Of a stretch of 64,000 nucleotides of DNA, positions 38,601 through 52,900 are shown piece after piece. Under the pieces are notes generated by a model, which worked only from the letters and a program-made list of their open reading frames with translations, searched no databases and was not told where the DNA came from. The position numbers and the translations under genes were made by a program. Position 1 is the first letter of the stretch. Every line of letters begins with the position of its first letter. This stretch comes from Rhodeus uyekii (taxonomy: Eukaryota > Chordata > Actinopteri > Cypriniformes > Acheilognathidae), in the NCBI GenBank assembly GCA_037043235.1, contig JAWRVZ010000077.1, forward strand, positions 2,041,001 to 2,105,000. The letters run 5' to 3'.

Positions 38601-39534
38601 TACTATTCCCAAATTGAACAGAATTAACAGATTAATTAAATGGTAGCAAATGGGAGATATTCTCTAAAAAAAAGGGACAAACTTCTGTTAATTGACAAAA
38701 AGACACAAAGTCTTGTCTTTTGAATGCATTATCAGCAACCGTCCGAATCTCCTCAACCAATTTAATGGGATGTACAACTCCTCTAACCTTTAATTCAGTG
38801 TGACGTACCATCCTGAATCTATCACAAACCTTTAAAATCTCTCTGGAGACATTACGATTTGATACGCCGACTACGATGCTAACGATCTACATTATATCCA
38901 TCTCTGAAGCTTGTACAGGTGAGTCAATTACCGCATGCCTGAATGCGATGGGAAACAGCCCAGCTGCACTGATGCATGACACACACCTGATAAACATTCA
39001 GACCACGGGCCACTTTCTGAAAAGAAAAACAAAACCTGCAGCCGCTTTTCAGTGAATAAATCACACAATTCTGCATCACAAAGCAGGTACAGATGTCTTG
39101 GTCTCCAGTTTAACATTTTATTTTTAGAAAAATTGTAATGTTGATGTCCATTAACAAAACAACACTTGGTACATAATGCAGAGGTTTAAAAAGAGATTTG
39201 AGGACAAAGATGAAACAAAAACTATCAAACTGTGCTGAATACAGTATGCTGGACAGATAAAAAATACTAAGGTTTATTCACATTCTTTTTTTAAGGTTTC
39301 ATAATTTTAATGTTTTCCTGAATTTATACATGTATACAAATTGTTTATAGACTATTACATCTTTGTCTGGTCTGAAATTGCAACTAGCTTCAGATTTACA
39401 ATTAAATTTAAACAACTGTCTCTAAAAGGTATTTGCCGTATTTATGTCAATGTATACGTTTTGTACCAATGTATGTGCATTGGTATTCAAATTAATTTAG
39501 AAATTAAAATCTCAAGAATGTGACTTGTGTTTTA
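38601..39534. other. gene-free sequence downstream of mdfic
   Basis: AT-rich. May include distal mdfic 3'UTR if the AATAAA signals at 39278 or 39122 (minus strand) are used. Nothing else supported. Confidence 0.4.
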
Positions 39535-40709
39535 GTTTTCTTACTATTAAAATGCATTTTATTCATTTAAAAAGCCTTTACAGTGACAAATAGTCTAAAG
39601 TCAACTATACTTTTTGCATATTTTCAGTGTTAAAGAGCCTTAGTCTTAGTCAGTTTGGTCTAAAAGTAGGTCTCGCGCACAAACTAAAGTTTGATTGTGG
39701 AGAGGTAAAGTCTGTCGAGGTAAAGTTGTTTGTTTTGAACTGGTTTCAGTTGAATGTTTCAGGTCAGTTCAGTCACACTGTGTTCTGAAGTGCAGTTTGG
39801 CAGCATGTCGTAAGCAGTCCAGACGAGATGAGTCACAAACACACAACGTACCGAAGGCTTTACGCACTATGAACAAAAACCAACTGTGTTAGCGTTATGA
39901 TGCTAACATCAGCTTACGTAATGCTAACAAATGCAGCTTTGTACAATTCACAAGAAGGTCTCAGGCAATACATGTATGAACTGAACTACATGTATGAAGG
40001 CAAAATTAACACTGTAATAGTGTGTTCAGCTTTAACTTAGCAAAAAGGTGCTTTTATAGTGTAACTTTAGCATGGGCTTAAGAGATTGAGAATGTTTTCC
40101 ATGTATCCAGTTCTTTTGTGTATCTTTAAAGCACCAACAAGCTAACATGGTTTCAAGAACTTAGGGACATTTAATTAAATGAACTACAGTACACAGTTTA
40201 AATAAAGACTTGGCTATCATTTAAACAGCTGTCTTTGTTTTTCAGAAACCGTTCAAAATAAGAATCCCACTTAACACCCACAAAGGTTCGACCTCTGACA
40301 GTGTGAAAGTGTTTCCACTCAAATGACAGTGATGTGCAGAGCGACCTCAAGTCATGTGACGTCTACGGTTTTAATTTCAACATCTGTAAGCTTTTAAAAT
40401 TATAAAGTGTGAAATGTCTTTGACAACAAAAACCTCTGGAAAGAGATGAAAACAGTAAATAGGACAAGCTCTGATACATTAAAGCATTGAATATAAAGCG
40501 CTGAATATCTATGCTTTTGTGCACTTTTAGTCTACAAGGATATGTGAAGTACATAATGTATTTTTGTCCTTTTGTATGACCTTGTATGGCCATTTTAAGC
40601 TCAGGCACAGATTTTTCACAAGTGCGTAAAGAACACACTCAGTAGCTCTCATTCACTCACACACAAACACACAACATCTGTCCTCTGTCGCCTGCATGCA
40701 TCTGGGCTT
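39535..40709 (-). other. mdfic: probable mdfic 3'UTR
   Basis: The region after the stop codon in the gene's direction is AT-rich, has no ORF of note and no recognisable repeat. The first minus-strand AATAAA is at 39563-39558, giving a 3'UTR of about 1.2 kb; further AATAAA copies are at 39278-39273 and 39122-39117, allowing longer forms. The end is inferred from the signals only. Confidence 0.45.
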
Positions 40710-40960
40710 TTATGTTGGGAAGCAGATTCCACAGCACTCCATGCAGATCTCCAGGCAGTCCGAGGACTCACAGCACGCATCCATGATGCCACAGTCCATG
40801 TCACAAGGGCAGTTGCAGTCGTCTCCCAGGTCGTCTGCGCAGCAGCAGCAGCAACAGGCTTCTGGCGTGCAGGTGCCGCACGAGGCCTGAGCCACCACCA
40901 TATTGCACAGAGTGAGAAATTCACAAAACAGGCAGGCCAGGATGCAGTGGACACAGCAGT
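40710..40960 (-). CDS. mdfic: mdfic coding exon 4, I-mfa domain and stop
   Basis: 251 nt including the TAA stop (40712-40710). The acceptor is CGAGAGCAG|; two other AGs lie just upstream, but only this one gives Asp with the exon 3 donor and no extra residues. The 83 residues hold 25 cysteines in the order DCCVHC, ACLFCEFLTLC, SCGTC, a run of six Cys, DCNCPCDMDC, DACCESSDC and MECCGIC. This is the whole I-mfa domain, the part that binds partners and carries the palmitoylated Cys in the family. The six-Cys run is coded by TGT then five TGC codons, a small in-frame trinucleotide repeat. Confidence 0.97.
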
Positions 40961-43900
40961 CTGCTCTCGGGTATTGCAGCAGGGCAGAACAAAACACAAA
41001 ACATTGAATAAACACACTAATTTATTTATCTTTTTTACATTTGTGTGATGTTGCCAGTAACAAACATTCCACTAAATCTAAATTTAGATTTATATGAATG
41101 CAATGAAAAAATGGAAACAAATGTACATACATTTCTAATAATTTTATTTAAAAGCAACATTTTATTTGTTTTGACAAGAAAAGACTACCATACACTTGTC
41201 TATATATGTGTGTGTGTGTGTGTGTATATGTGTTTTGTGTGTGTGTGTAAGACGGCGGTTCAGCAGTGGTGTGAGCAAAAGAAGAATCAAAGAAATTTAA
41301 AAAGGAACGAATTGCACTTTTGGGTTGATTAGTAGCTTTGTGAATAATGGGGTTATTATCATGCAAAAGCACAGGGTTGGTCACGTAATGCTGATTAACA
41401 ACGTCCAACATTTTCGCCAGCAAATTGGTGCATTAATGCTGTCATTTCTCTTATCTCTGATTAACATTTAACCTTCCTCTCATAGGGCCACCAAATACGA
41501 TGCCAAATTACAGTTGTTTAAAATGACATTGATACACAGTTTTACAGGAGCACTGACAGGCCATCTGTTGGTAGATTTGGATAAAATAAAAAAGGAGGGG
41601 GGAAAAGCATGCATTTATTAACTAGAGTAATCTGTTATCCATCTCAAAAAATAAAGTATACAATGTTTTATTATAAAAAAGATTTGTCTGACCACTGTTC
41701 AGCCATCAGTTACAGTTACATCACAATAAATTGCATTAATTCATATTAGCATAACCTGTCCTGTTTGTCCACACAATCAATCAGCAAACATTGTGGTAGA
41801 TAAAGGCGAGTAGCTCAGTAGAGCATTTACAATATGATACCATAAAGTAAGCATGAATTGTATGCATGTATACAGCGTGCTAAAATATACAAGACATACA
41901 AAGCACATTCCAGAAAAAAATAAACAAAGCACCAACATGAAAAGAGAACATCTTTCACTCAAACTAAACTTCAATAAGCGGCACAGCGCTCACACTGCGC
42001 TCCAGCATAAACAGTGCCGTAGAGAATAACAGTGAACCCCTACCAGCCCGGACGAGCCGCTCGGACCTCTAATCAACTGTAGAACCCAAAGCAAAGCGCA
42101 GTGCATTGCAGAAATCACAGCGATGTGGTGTGTATCGTTATCAGTCTAAAACCTGAATTTGCATGGCTTTCATCAGTCTGTGGTGAGCTGTCAGAGAGAT
42201 CGCTGGGTTTGATTGGGGCTCTGGTGAGGTGGGTTGCGGGGGGAGAGCAAGGATGGGGCCTGAAGACCACTGGATGTTCATGTTTGTTTGATCAAAGTGA
42301 TTTTTTTTGTAGGCGGTGGAGCTGACCAGCAGTGGTGCTGTGCAGCCTGGACAGTGTTTGAACATGAAACAAGTTTGCATGTAGGCCCACCAAAGGCTTA
42401 AAACATCAGCTTTCTGAAAGGTCAAATGGGCGAACTTTTAGATTTCTACATCAGCGGATTGCTGAAGTCATATGCTTCAAGTACTCGTATACAATATACG
42501 TTAATCAAAAACGCATACTTGCTACTCGATTAGCATTTCGTTTAATAATGATTTGATTTGCAGCACCCTATTAAACAAGTATAAAAAAATAATATTACAC
42601 GTGTCTACATCAATTCTTTCACTATTTTTCTTTTCCTTTTTTTAACTAACAATTTCTTTCTAGAAACGGATTTAAAAGCAACAGTACATAATGAATTCCC
42701 TTGGATGTATAATTTATCAGCAGCGATTAGTGTGAATCTTAAGGAATGAGAGTCTGTGTAATGTACACAGGAGACAGGCTGCCTTATCTCAGCTGCAAAA
42801 CCGGCATCGCCCCAATGAGAGGGTTCATGTTTAATGTCAGTCCGGGCGGAGGATGCCCAGATTCAGAGAGGCCAAAAACAGCCTCAGCGCCTCGAAGGAA
42901 ATAGTTCGAGACATCTGGAAAACTCCAAAGGCTAACATCAAAAAGAAAGGCAGCGTGACATAAAACAAATGAGCGGTGCAGGAACGTTCAAATGAAGAAA
43001 GACTGACTGATGCATGGGTTGTACATGACGGCTTTAGAGACCAAATGAGAGGGGGATAAAACGAAATAAAATGTGGGCATCGAGCAGTTAATTTGCAGTC
43101 AATAAGGAAGTGAGCGGTGTAAACTTTCTGAAAGAGAACTCCAGATACACTGGGGAAGCAGCAAAGATGGGGAAAACATGGCATTACGATGCACCGCTAA
43201 TGACCGCGCTAGCTTTCTGCGTACATCCACAGCCTTAATTGAATTTGTCAGAGGGATTTTAGATGACTGCATACTTGCAACACAACACAATCACAAACAC
43301 GGCATCACTCAAGGTCCTAACCCACCCGCAACATAACAAAAGATCTCTCAATTAGTTGATTTTCTGCTGGGGTTGCCGTTATCGCAGTCGGCGACGGCAG
43401 CCAAGAACACGAGGAATCACAATCCCCTGAGCAGAGATCTTGTAAAGCTTTATTCTTCAGCTTCCCAGGCTGTTTAGAGGCTAATTTCACAGGCAAACAG
43501 ATTATGGTAATCCGTGTAAACATTAAAACACAACAGCTTGCTGTTTTCCAGGGGGAAATTACTACTTGAGAGAGAACATATTGATTCAAAACACAGTTCT
43601 ACAAATAACACACGCAAGCTGTAATGAGACAGACTTATTGAACTGTTCACTCACCCCCCCCTCCTCCAATTAAGATGTGAAAACTATGACGCCTTTTAAG
43701 ATACACATTTCCGTTAAATCCATAGGGAGATTATAGTGTTTGTAACATGCACCTCATAGTAGGTTTTTACTCTCAAATCACCCAAGTGATAAATCTGTTC
43801 TAAAACTTTCCAGTGTTGGAAAATGTTCACATACTTTTCTGACAGTTCACACACAGGATCAAGTGTGTGTCCCTATGGCTACCTTTGTGCAAATAAATCT

Positions 43901-46900
43901 TAAAATAAACTATCAAACCAACCAAATGAATAAATCCTGCATGCAATCCTGTATTATTCAAATAAGTTTGAACCAATAAATGAAAATGTATATACAGTAT
44001 ATAAACGAAGAAACTTAAAACTAAAAGAGAGAATTCTATGTTGCTTTGTATAAAAGCGTCTGATAAATCCATAAATCAAATAAGCTAGACGATAAGTCCC
44101 GTTCTAACTTCCTGAAACAAATCACACTTGTCAAGGTACTTCATGATGTATTCAAGCCATTCCTTAACACATTTGGCCCAAGTACAGGGACTTGTGGAAT
44201 CCCAAGCAGCAGAGAATGATCATTCTCAAACTAAAAATGCCAGGGCGTGTTGACTGAAACATACAACACATACAAACTTCTTTACAGAGAATCTGAAGTT
44301 CTCAGCAGGTGCAAGACTTTGCTTGATTTAAAAGAGTTATGGTATCAGACAAGCATGATTGAAGCTCACACAATAAAGAAAACACTATACACGAGCCAGG
44401 AAAGTGGCGCTGGTACACAGAAGGAAAGCAGAGAGCTGGTCTTAATGAGAGGACACTGTGAGAAAGGCTAGCGACTGCCCTGGCTGATGTCGGTTGACAC
44501 ATGGCAGACCTCCTGCTCTCTGCAGTCTTGTTAAAAGGTCACACCTTGGTGACCATTACTAATGCACCAGCAATCTCCTTCATTACTGCCCTCTCCTTAC
44601 CATCACACCTGACAATGTGCAAGCTGCTTTTTTCAGATCAGCCTTCTGTTTTTCCTTCCTATTGCGAGCCAATACAACACCACAGAAATTAATAGATCAA
44701 TCTAGTTGGAGTTATGAAAGACTAAATAAAGCAGAGCATTTGCAGGAAACACAACAGAAAAGACACAGACTAGTTGCGATTAAGCGTAGGGAGAGGAAGA
44801 CGAACAGGATCAGAGGAAATCTGCAAGCACATTTGAGTTTGTGTGTGATGTCATGTACCCTCTGGAGTAGAGCCAGGTTTATGGGAACCCGTTGAGCTGC
44901 TTTTGCTCCTTCTGCTGCTGTCGCTGTTGACCGATAGGCTGGAGCGAAGCTTTCTTTGCACACGGTGCGAGACGGGCGACGAGTGCTTCCTGGGCTCGGA
45001 GGTGTGGCCAGTGGAGGGCGGGTGTGTGACCCCACAGGGCGTCCCATGGCCATTAATTAGGACTGTTTGCAGACCGTTCTGCTGCCTGGCAGCCTCTCCA
45101 TCAATGGCATGCGGCAGGGATGTTGCTGGCTGTGGCAGAGGCTGAGGTTGAGCTACAGAGAGAGAGAGAATTTTTTGTATTTAACTGTTTGGATCAGAAA
45201 GAATTCACAGTGGTTACCTGGATTGATAATGTATCCGGATGTTACAAACCTGGACTAATCCGTTTATTTTGAAATAAAATGCAAAAGAGTAAACACTGTC
45301 CCCCGGTTTCACATACAGTCTAGTCTTAAAATGCATGTCTGAGCTGTTTAAACTGAAGGCAACTTGCACTGACAATATCTTATAATCAGCGTCAGTGTTT
45401 AGTTTTCAAGGCACATTTATAAAAGCCACTTAAATGCCCAAATTAAACTGAGGCCTAATCCTAGCTCAATACAATGCCTGTTTGTGAAACCGAGATGTGA
45501 ATGACAACAATTTCAAGAAACAAACAAATCAGGAAATGAGTATTCAGCAAATGGTCACTTTTACGAAAAAGTACAAGAAACTCACATTGTTGCATCATGA
45601 AAAGATTGAAATAAAGATTCAAGGTCATATTTCAATTCCAGTTTATGTATCATCCAATTATCAATGTTTTTGTAATTTAGGAAGAATGGGTGAAAAAAAT
45701 TCAATTACCTGTTCACATTTAAAATGGGCTCAGACTAATACAGACGTTTAAGGCCGATTTATCCCTGATTTACCCCTCCTGGCAACCAGAGTAAAGATCT
45801 TGGTTGAAATGTTTGGCCCTAATGTGAGGTGCATACAGATACAATCTTAAACCATCCGATCTGCTTACAGATGCATCGGGGGCTGCCCTGATAATATCAA
45901 ACATGTTTGATAGTTAGGACTTGAAATCGGAATGATTATGATTAAGATTAAGTCAGGACTTTCACAATAGCCAATGAAAAACAAGTATGGGGGGGACGGA
46001 GGGCAACGACTGCAAAACAAGCTGCTGGACAGCGAAGATGGAGGAACAGCTTGTGGAATAGTGGCAACAAAACTACATAATGTATAATGAGCCTGTATAA
46101 TATGCCTTCTATGTAAAGGGAGAAGAGCTGGGGAGAAATTTCCTCAGTTTTGAACATATCAAATGTATGAGTGAAGAAAGTGTTGGAGAAATTCATCCAT
46201 TGTTAAAACTTTATCTGTACAATTAGTGTGACCAAAAAACTCATATGAACTCTGAGCATTGTAACTTTGTAAATGTTAAACACAGAGCTGGGTCTGTTTG
46301 TCTGCCTTGAAGATGACGAAAAGCATCAGGTGAGCCCTTGGGAACATGTCTTTTGTTTAAAAAAAAACGGGTGACTATTTTCCACCAATAAAAATTAAGG
46401 GATGTATGAGAAATATTTAGTGGTGGCAAAACACAGAGGTCAAGCCAAAAGAAAAAGATACTTGGAGAAATCCTATTGGGTACAGGATAAGAAAAAGGTA
46501 TAATGTGTGTTGTATCAGACTGTAAAGTCAGATGATGTTTGGTTATTTTTAAACCAGTCATCTCTCTTTTTGCCTGGCATAAAGCCTACATCTTACATCA
46601 ACCTTAGACTCTGAGCCTTTTTTTTTGCAGATTGAATTGAACTTGTGCAGATTTGCTACGACATATTCTGCTAGTGCTATAAGCTAGCATGCTGATGGTG
46701 TAGCCAAACAAAGGTAAATTTGTCCAGATTTCATAATCGGTTAGGATTTTAAAACTCCTGCCCACTTTTAGAGCATCAAACCAAAACGCTCAATCTTTTT
46801 CTCTTTACTTTTAACAAACCATTTTTCTGAATTCCCAACCCTAACACCCTGTGATCCATAACCTGAATACAGTCTCCCTCAAACCTAGACCCACATAAGA

Positions 46901-49900
46901 CAGAAACCCAGTGTTTGCAGTCTTCATACACATCACACACATGTGGAAGTGGTCAAGACCTGAACCGAGAGGCTCTATATGACACAGAGAGTAATGGCAA
47001 AGTGAAAAAGTGACACTAGCGTGCGTTTATCTCTACTGGAAGTCTTTGTGTACTCCCGTTCAGAATACACATCTCATGTTTATGAATTAAGATCATTTTC
47101 TGCTATTTTTTTTACCTTGTTCTTGTTCAATGATCTCTGCATTTTGTCTGATGTGTTAGAGGTAGAGACACCTGCATTTCTATATGCAATCTCTTAATTA
47201 CTTTGTTCTTTTAGTGGGAGGTCCACACTGACTGTGCTATTATTGTTAACGAGAAGAAATCCAGCCCACTTCTTTATAACAACATATCACCCAGGGAGGA
47301 CGCTTGACGCTTAAAATTACAATTAAAAACAGGCCGTGGAAGGCTCATCCGCCAGATGTCTATCTGCATGCACGCTAAAGCTCGTAAATTGTCAAACATG
47401 TAGGGAGTCAACAGGATACTCAAGATACTCAGTTTATTTAATCATGATTCAATTACTTTCCCACAAATTGTGGGGTAGAGTCAGCAAAGCTCAGGGCTAC
47501 AAGGTTGTTATTGGAGGTGACTGTGTCAAAGTAGTGCATTTTAGAAATGTACATGTACAACTCATGCAGTTTGCTAATAATGTGTTCATTTATGGCAGAA
47601 ACAATGCGCTCACTGAAGTAATCACTACAAGTTGTAAACAATAAATCTAAAATGAAATGTAGTACTAAAACTGATTTAAAGATAAGTGCAAGCTAACAGA
47701 AACAACTAAAATTAAAATAAAAACTGAAATTATACAATGTTGGTGATTAACAGTAGTTTTTGCAGCTCAGTATGAATAAAGTTCTGATTTTTTGCACATC
47801 AACAGCCTTCAACGTCACAAAATCCACAATACCAAAGCTGTCCATTGTCATCGTCTTCTTTGTAACTACCTTGCGTACAAGGAAAGTTGAGCTTTTAAAA
47901 TGTATAAAAGCAGTTATAAGAAAGTAATAATTTATTAAGTCATGTTTGTAGATCAGTGTAGTCCACCTGGAGCAGCCTGCTGTTAAGTGTCTTGCTCTAG
48001 GGCACAACGGTTATGGTTTATGGATCCACCTTTCCAGTGTTTTGAACCAGATCTGATCTTTAACCACAACACTGCATCACCTTCTGCTTCGCCAGACAGC
48101 CTCACAAGCGGCCCAGTCAAGGAACACGATGCACATGCATCTTGCAATACATCGCTAGAACAACAGAACAGAGAACATTGCAGGCAATCTGGTGCAAACT
48201 GATAGGACCGCACAGGCCCGACGAAAGCCCAAAGGCCAACGCAACCCAAATGAAAAACAAGTTACCCCTGGATAAAATATAAATGTTGCCTTCAACCCAA
48301 GGCATGATAGGTGATAAAAATTGAATAGCCGCACGAAGCGTAAAAACAAGCTTTGTCTCGCAAACGGTGACTGTACACAGGCTGACAGGTCACATTAAAA
48401 GACCATGTTGTGGTGCAGAAAGGAAGGAGGGGGGGGGGGGGAAGGAAAACAGTTCAAATTGGTCTTCTAACCGCTCTGCTTCCAACATATCAACAACTGT
48501 TGAGAGTGTACATTTGTAGTTGAATAATACATGGTATTCCTCTACACACGCTGTCAAACACATCACAGGCAAACAGGGGGTGAGTGCTTCTTGACTGTCT
48601 AAGCAGCATCCCAATTTGGTCCCCTGGATCTGACAGCCTCAAATATCCTGGGAGCATTTTTAAAAGGCCAGTGTTTGATGGATTCATGAAGAACACACAA
48701 ATATAATTGCCATTTGTCACCGCACGTTCGGCGCACGCCCCACGCGGGGACGGCGGGACGGGACGCCCAGGAGAGACCCAGCGCCACCGTGGCGTCGCTC
48801 TCTATGTAAAACTGTGGATAAACACCCCTTTGCCTCGGTGTCACAGAAAATAGCTCCGCTGGAAGAATTCGAAATTGTACCCCAAAGACATGGAAGCAGA
48901 GCATGGCGGACCTCCCAAGAACGAATATGTATGAACGTCAACGGCATGGAGCGGCATAAACAAGACGGCGAAAATGCGGTCAAGCAGGAGAGATGTCAGA
49001 AAGGAGGTGAGATGGGGCAGGATGTTCTCTCATTTGCGCTGCTCTCTATGGAGAATGAAAGGTAAAAAGAGAGAGAGAGAAATAGAAAAAAGAAAAAAGT
49101 AGGTCCCTGTATTTTTGCGGCTGGAGGCCTTTTAATATTTCATCCTGAGAGTGGAGCTGTTTGCTGTGCCCCATTAGGATGCCCATCAAATGGAACATAC
49201 ATTAATTCACTTGTCAACTCATGTCATCCAGCCAAACAGCCCCCATCCATTTCTTGTCATCATCTGCTAATGGCTAACAATCATTACCTGTACAAAAGAA
49301 AATTTGTAAAGTACTGTGATGGTGAAAAACAGAAGTTAGTGGAAATTTCTTTAAACGCCTTGGTATTTTGTAGGGTGAAGGTCTAAACAATAACAAGATT
49401 GATATGTCAAATTTACTTGATATAGTGTAAGAGTTATTTAGATTAGGTTTTATTACACAAATTGTTATGCTAATATTGAACCTAGGACTCTTAAGGATGT
49501 CTTTCAAAATGACAGAAGTAATATTTTTTAATTATTATTTAAATTACAATTAGTCTTAAAATCATTAAATATGAAATTATATTAAACTGTCCATCACAAA
49601 TATACAGTATATCCCCCCGCCCCCCCCAAAAAAATCATATCCATTTACTTAATAATATTTTTATGAATAAAAGAAATTCTCCAAAACTCAAAAGCAAAAA
49701 AATATTTGAAAAGTCCTAATAAAAAAAAATCCAGACCAGGGTTGCTGTATTAGAATTTGTTGAGCTCTGTCTATATAATATGAATGCAACACAAATAACT
49801 GTTTAATGCTCCACGGGCCCGTCTCTCTGATTGAAATGCTAATTTGCAAATGTGCACTGACCTACCAGGAGACTTCCCACCATCTCCCAAAACAGCCCGG

Positions 49901-52900
49901 GGTGGCATTTCTCCTAACAAACACCTATGGCAAGCTTACACCTTTCAATCCAAAGCAACATAGTCTTTCAGTTGAAATGATATCCCCGTATTTATAGAAA
50001 CAAAACCATGGGAATTTGTTTGGAGGGAAGTAGAATGAATATTATTAAAAAGAGGGGGGGGGGGGGGGAGAGATAAATAAACCCTTCAGCATTTTAAAAA
50101 TCATTTACGGTTTGACCTTCCGACTCTGAGGCAAGGTCTTAACTCCCGAGAAGAGAAGTAAAGAATTGAAATGTTCACTAAGGTGATCTATTGCTCGAGT
50201 TCGATGCATTTTGTACAAGAGAGGATTCTGATTCTGGTCCAAATTGCAAAAAGGTGATTGATACACCCAGAACTTTCTTGATATTGTTTCATGTACAACA
50301 ACTATGTATATTATTAGTTGGGTTATTTAAACTTTTGTCCAATTGAGTCTTTAATACATTTATTTGAGACTACTACGCGCCTTGATGCCAGTAATTGCCC
50401 TGTTCTTTGAAGCCACCCCAAATGTCACATGTCAGAACTATTTTAACTCCATTACAGCACCTCCTCCGGTTTGCTGGCACCCTACAATATCTAATTTCTG
50501 AGAGACACCGTAGCTCACATCTTATTTTATACTCATTTCTAGCAGAAGATGAATAGGTAGTCACTATTACTCAGCTTTTTTTATGCAAGAGCACACTTTT
50601 AATTCTTTCTGACAATCATTTAAATTTGGCTGTTCGAATGAAACCTGCCGTAGAGATGTGACACCTGAGAAGGCGTTTAATATTCCAGGGCTACCCTCTT
50701 TCGCAGTCATTCACTGCCTGTCCCGCTCTCACTCGCCTATTCTTTCTCTCCATCTCTCTGTAACAATGACAAGCTGAGCCAGGAGTCTGGGATTTACTAA
50801 TTTCAAATTTAGTAATTTGGCTGCTGATTGAGTGGGAAAAAAATAACCCCTTCGGACCTTTTTCTGCTTAATTACATTTTATAAGGCAGCCAGCAACTCC
50901 AAAGACAAGAAGAAAGATTGTGAAGGCTTGAGCTTTTCATCAATTATACTCCCATTTCATTTGCAGTATGTGGCATGCTAGCTATCAAAATCATTAAAAG
51001 CCACCAGAAAACCTTATGATAGTGTGGAGCAGAGACAATCCATCAGAAGTGGGGATATGCAAAACTACATATTTATAAATTGATCCTAATTAACTAATCT
51101 TAAGGATGTTTTGCATTACCCCAAGTCTCATTAGACATTTCACCATGAGCTTCAAACGGATTCCCTACACAATGCACATTTTGTGCTCAAACGCAACAAA
51201 GAAATTGAATGCAAGGAGCGATTTAAGTCTCAAAATGATCAACTAGATTTGGCAAGCAGTTTTATCCAAAACAACTTGCAATGCAATCAAGGGGATCCTT
51301 TTTTATCTTGCAACCCATGACGTGCCATTGCTAGCAAAATGATCTACTGATTGAGCTTGCGGTTGTTGTCGTTACATTTGCCGAAACCGTGGTTCTCATA
51401 CTTTCACCTTGTTTACGAAACCTGAAACAACATTCACTCAATACCTGCACCTCCATCCGTTTCCATCACGGTGGAATGGAAGAATCCCATAAACGTAGAA
51501 GTTCTACACAAACGCGGTTATAAAATGCACATCTTGCACAGATTTAGCCGTTTTACACAGCTACCACATTTTCTCAAAAGATCAATTATGACGTGACTCA
51601 TAGACCGAGCCTGAGGGAGCTGCCAGACTTCATACGTCGAGTGCTCCACCCTCCCTCACAACGGCTGCAAATAAAAAAAATTAAAAAACAGCAACACAGA
51701 TGTGAGGAGGCTGGGGGTGTATTTTCAGTTTCAGTTACATCGGTGACTCAATGATTCCACCAATCTCAAAAAAAATAAAAACATGCACAGGGAAAAAAAA
51801 TTCTCTTCAAAAAGGACTTGCATAAGGATCAACAGTCAGCAAACATCTCTTCGAGGATGTTCAGAACGAGGCCTTACACAGGCACTACAGGGGCAACTAA
51901 AGACAGCCAGGAGGGTTTATTAAAAATATATACAGTATATATCTATGGACAAGGTTCCTTTATTTGCTCCCTTTCAATCTCAGCATTAACTGCACTAATG
52001 TGACAGCTGTGGGTCACTGGACTCTGTCTTCGGGTGCCAATCAAGACCTTAAGCCCGGGAATCAGGCTAAAGGACAGGGGTGCTCGTCTGTTTCTGAGAG
52101 GCTTTTTAACGGGAGATGGCCATATCGATTTTAGCCGTGGCAGGGAGCTCTGTCTGAATGGAGTCAGTCGGTGGCTCCCCGGTCACCCCCCAGTGATCAG
52201 AGGCCTGACGGAATGACCTAGCAGAGGTGCGGTGAACCTGCAAACATGCAGGGCAGGATGGGAGCACATCACGAGAGATCACTGTAATAGAAAAGGGGTT
52301 TAACCTTAATGTTGAAGCCAAAACCCTGTTAGAGGGCCAGTAATCCCTCTCGCTCAACTCTCATTTCAAGTGCTTTTCTGGTTGGGAAAAGGCAGCGCCG
52401 TGTTCGGGTTGCTGCAGCGGGAGCGTTCGCACACTCAAAGATGCATTGCTGTGTTCTTAATCAAAGCGTTGGCCTCAAATCTACATCTTATTAACAGACA
52501 GACTCCACTTTCCAATCTATTATTCCTTGCATAGTTCAAACCCCAACGCCATCTCCCATAATTCCCACCCTGCGAAAGACATAACACTGAGTTGATGGCC
52601 AATGAGAACAATCAGAAATGCTAATGGTGTGCTAAACCTATAGCTCATAGATGTGTAGATCACCTCTTATCGGAGGTCATTTAAATAAACGTTACACTCA
52701 TAAATCTGCAGAGCTCCGAAAGGGCTTTGGCACTTTGCGAGGACGCTAATTGAAATGCTAGGAATTTTTACATATGAAATACGTCTACACCAAGACAATG
52801 AGGAAATAATTAGCACAGAGGTAGAATCACAATGGCCATTTTAATCAACCCCTGCGCTAGCATTTCACCCTATTTATTCCAGTTTTGATTCCATGACCCA

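Larger units (their letters stand above)
40961..44858 (-). other. mdfic: mdfic intron 3 (3.9 kb)
   Basis: GT-AG intron between exons 3 and 4. It holds a TG microsatellite (41201-41249), a solitary SINE/LINE-type tail (44037-44080) and otherwise AT-rich unique sequence. No other coding segment seen. Confidence 0.8.

Noticed and set aside
40696..40890. Plus-strand ORF with a poly-Gln run
   Set aside because: It is the antisense of mdfic exon 4; the poly-Gln comes from the complement of the TGC repeat.
44712..45053. 113-residue minus-strand ORF over exon 3
   Set aside because: Out of frame with the mdfic reading frame and runs on into the intron.
48720..48800. GC-rich stretch in intron 2 as a CpG-island promoter
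   Set aside because: Only about 80 bp long, with no associated exon or start site seen.
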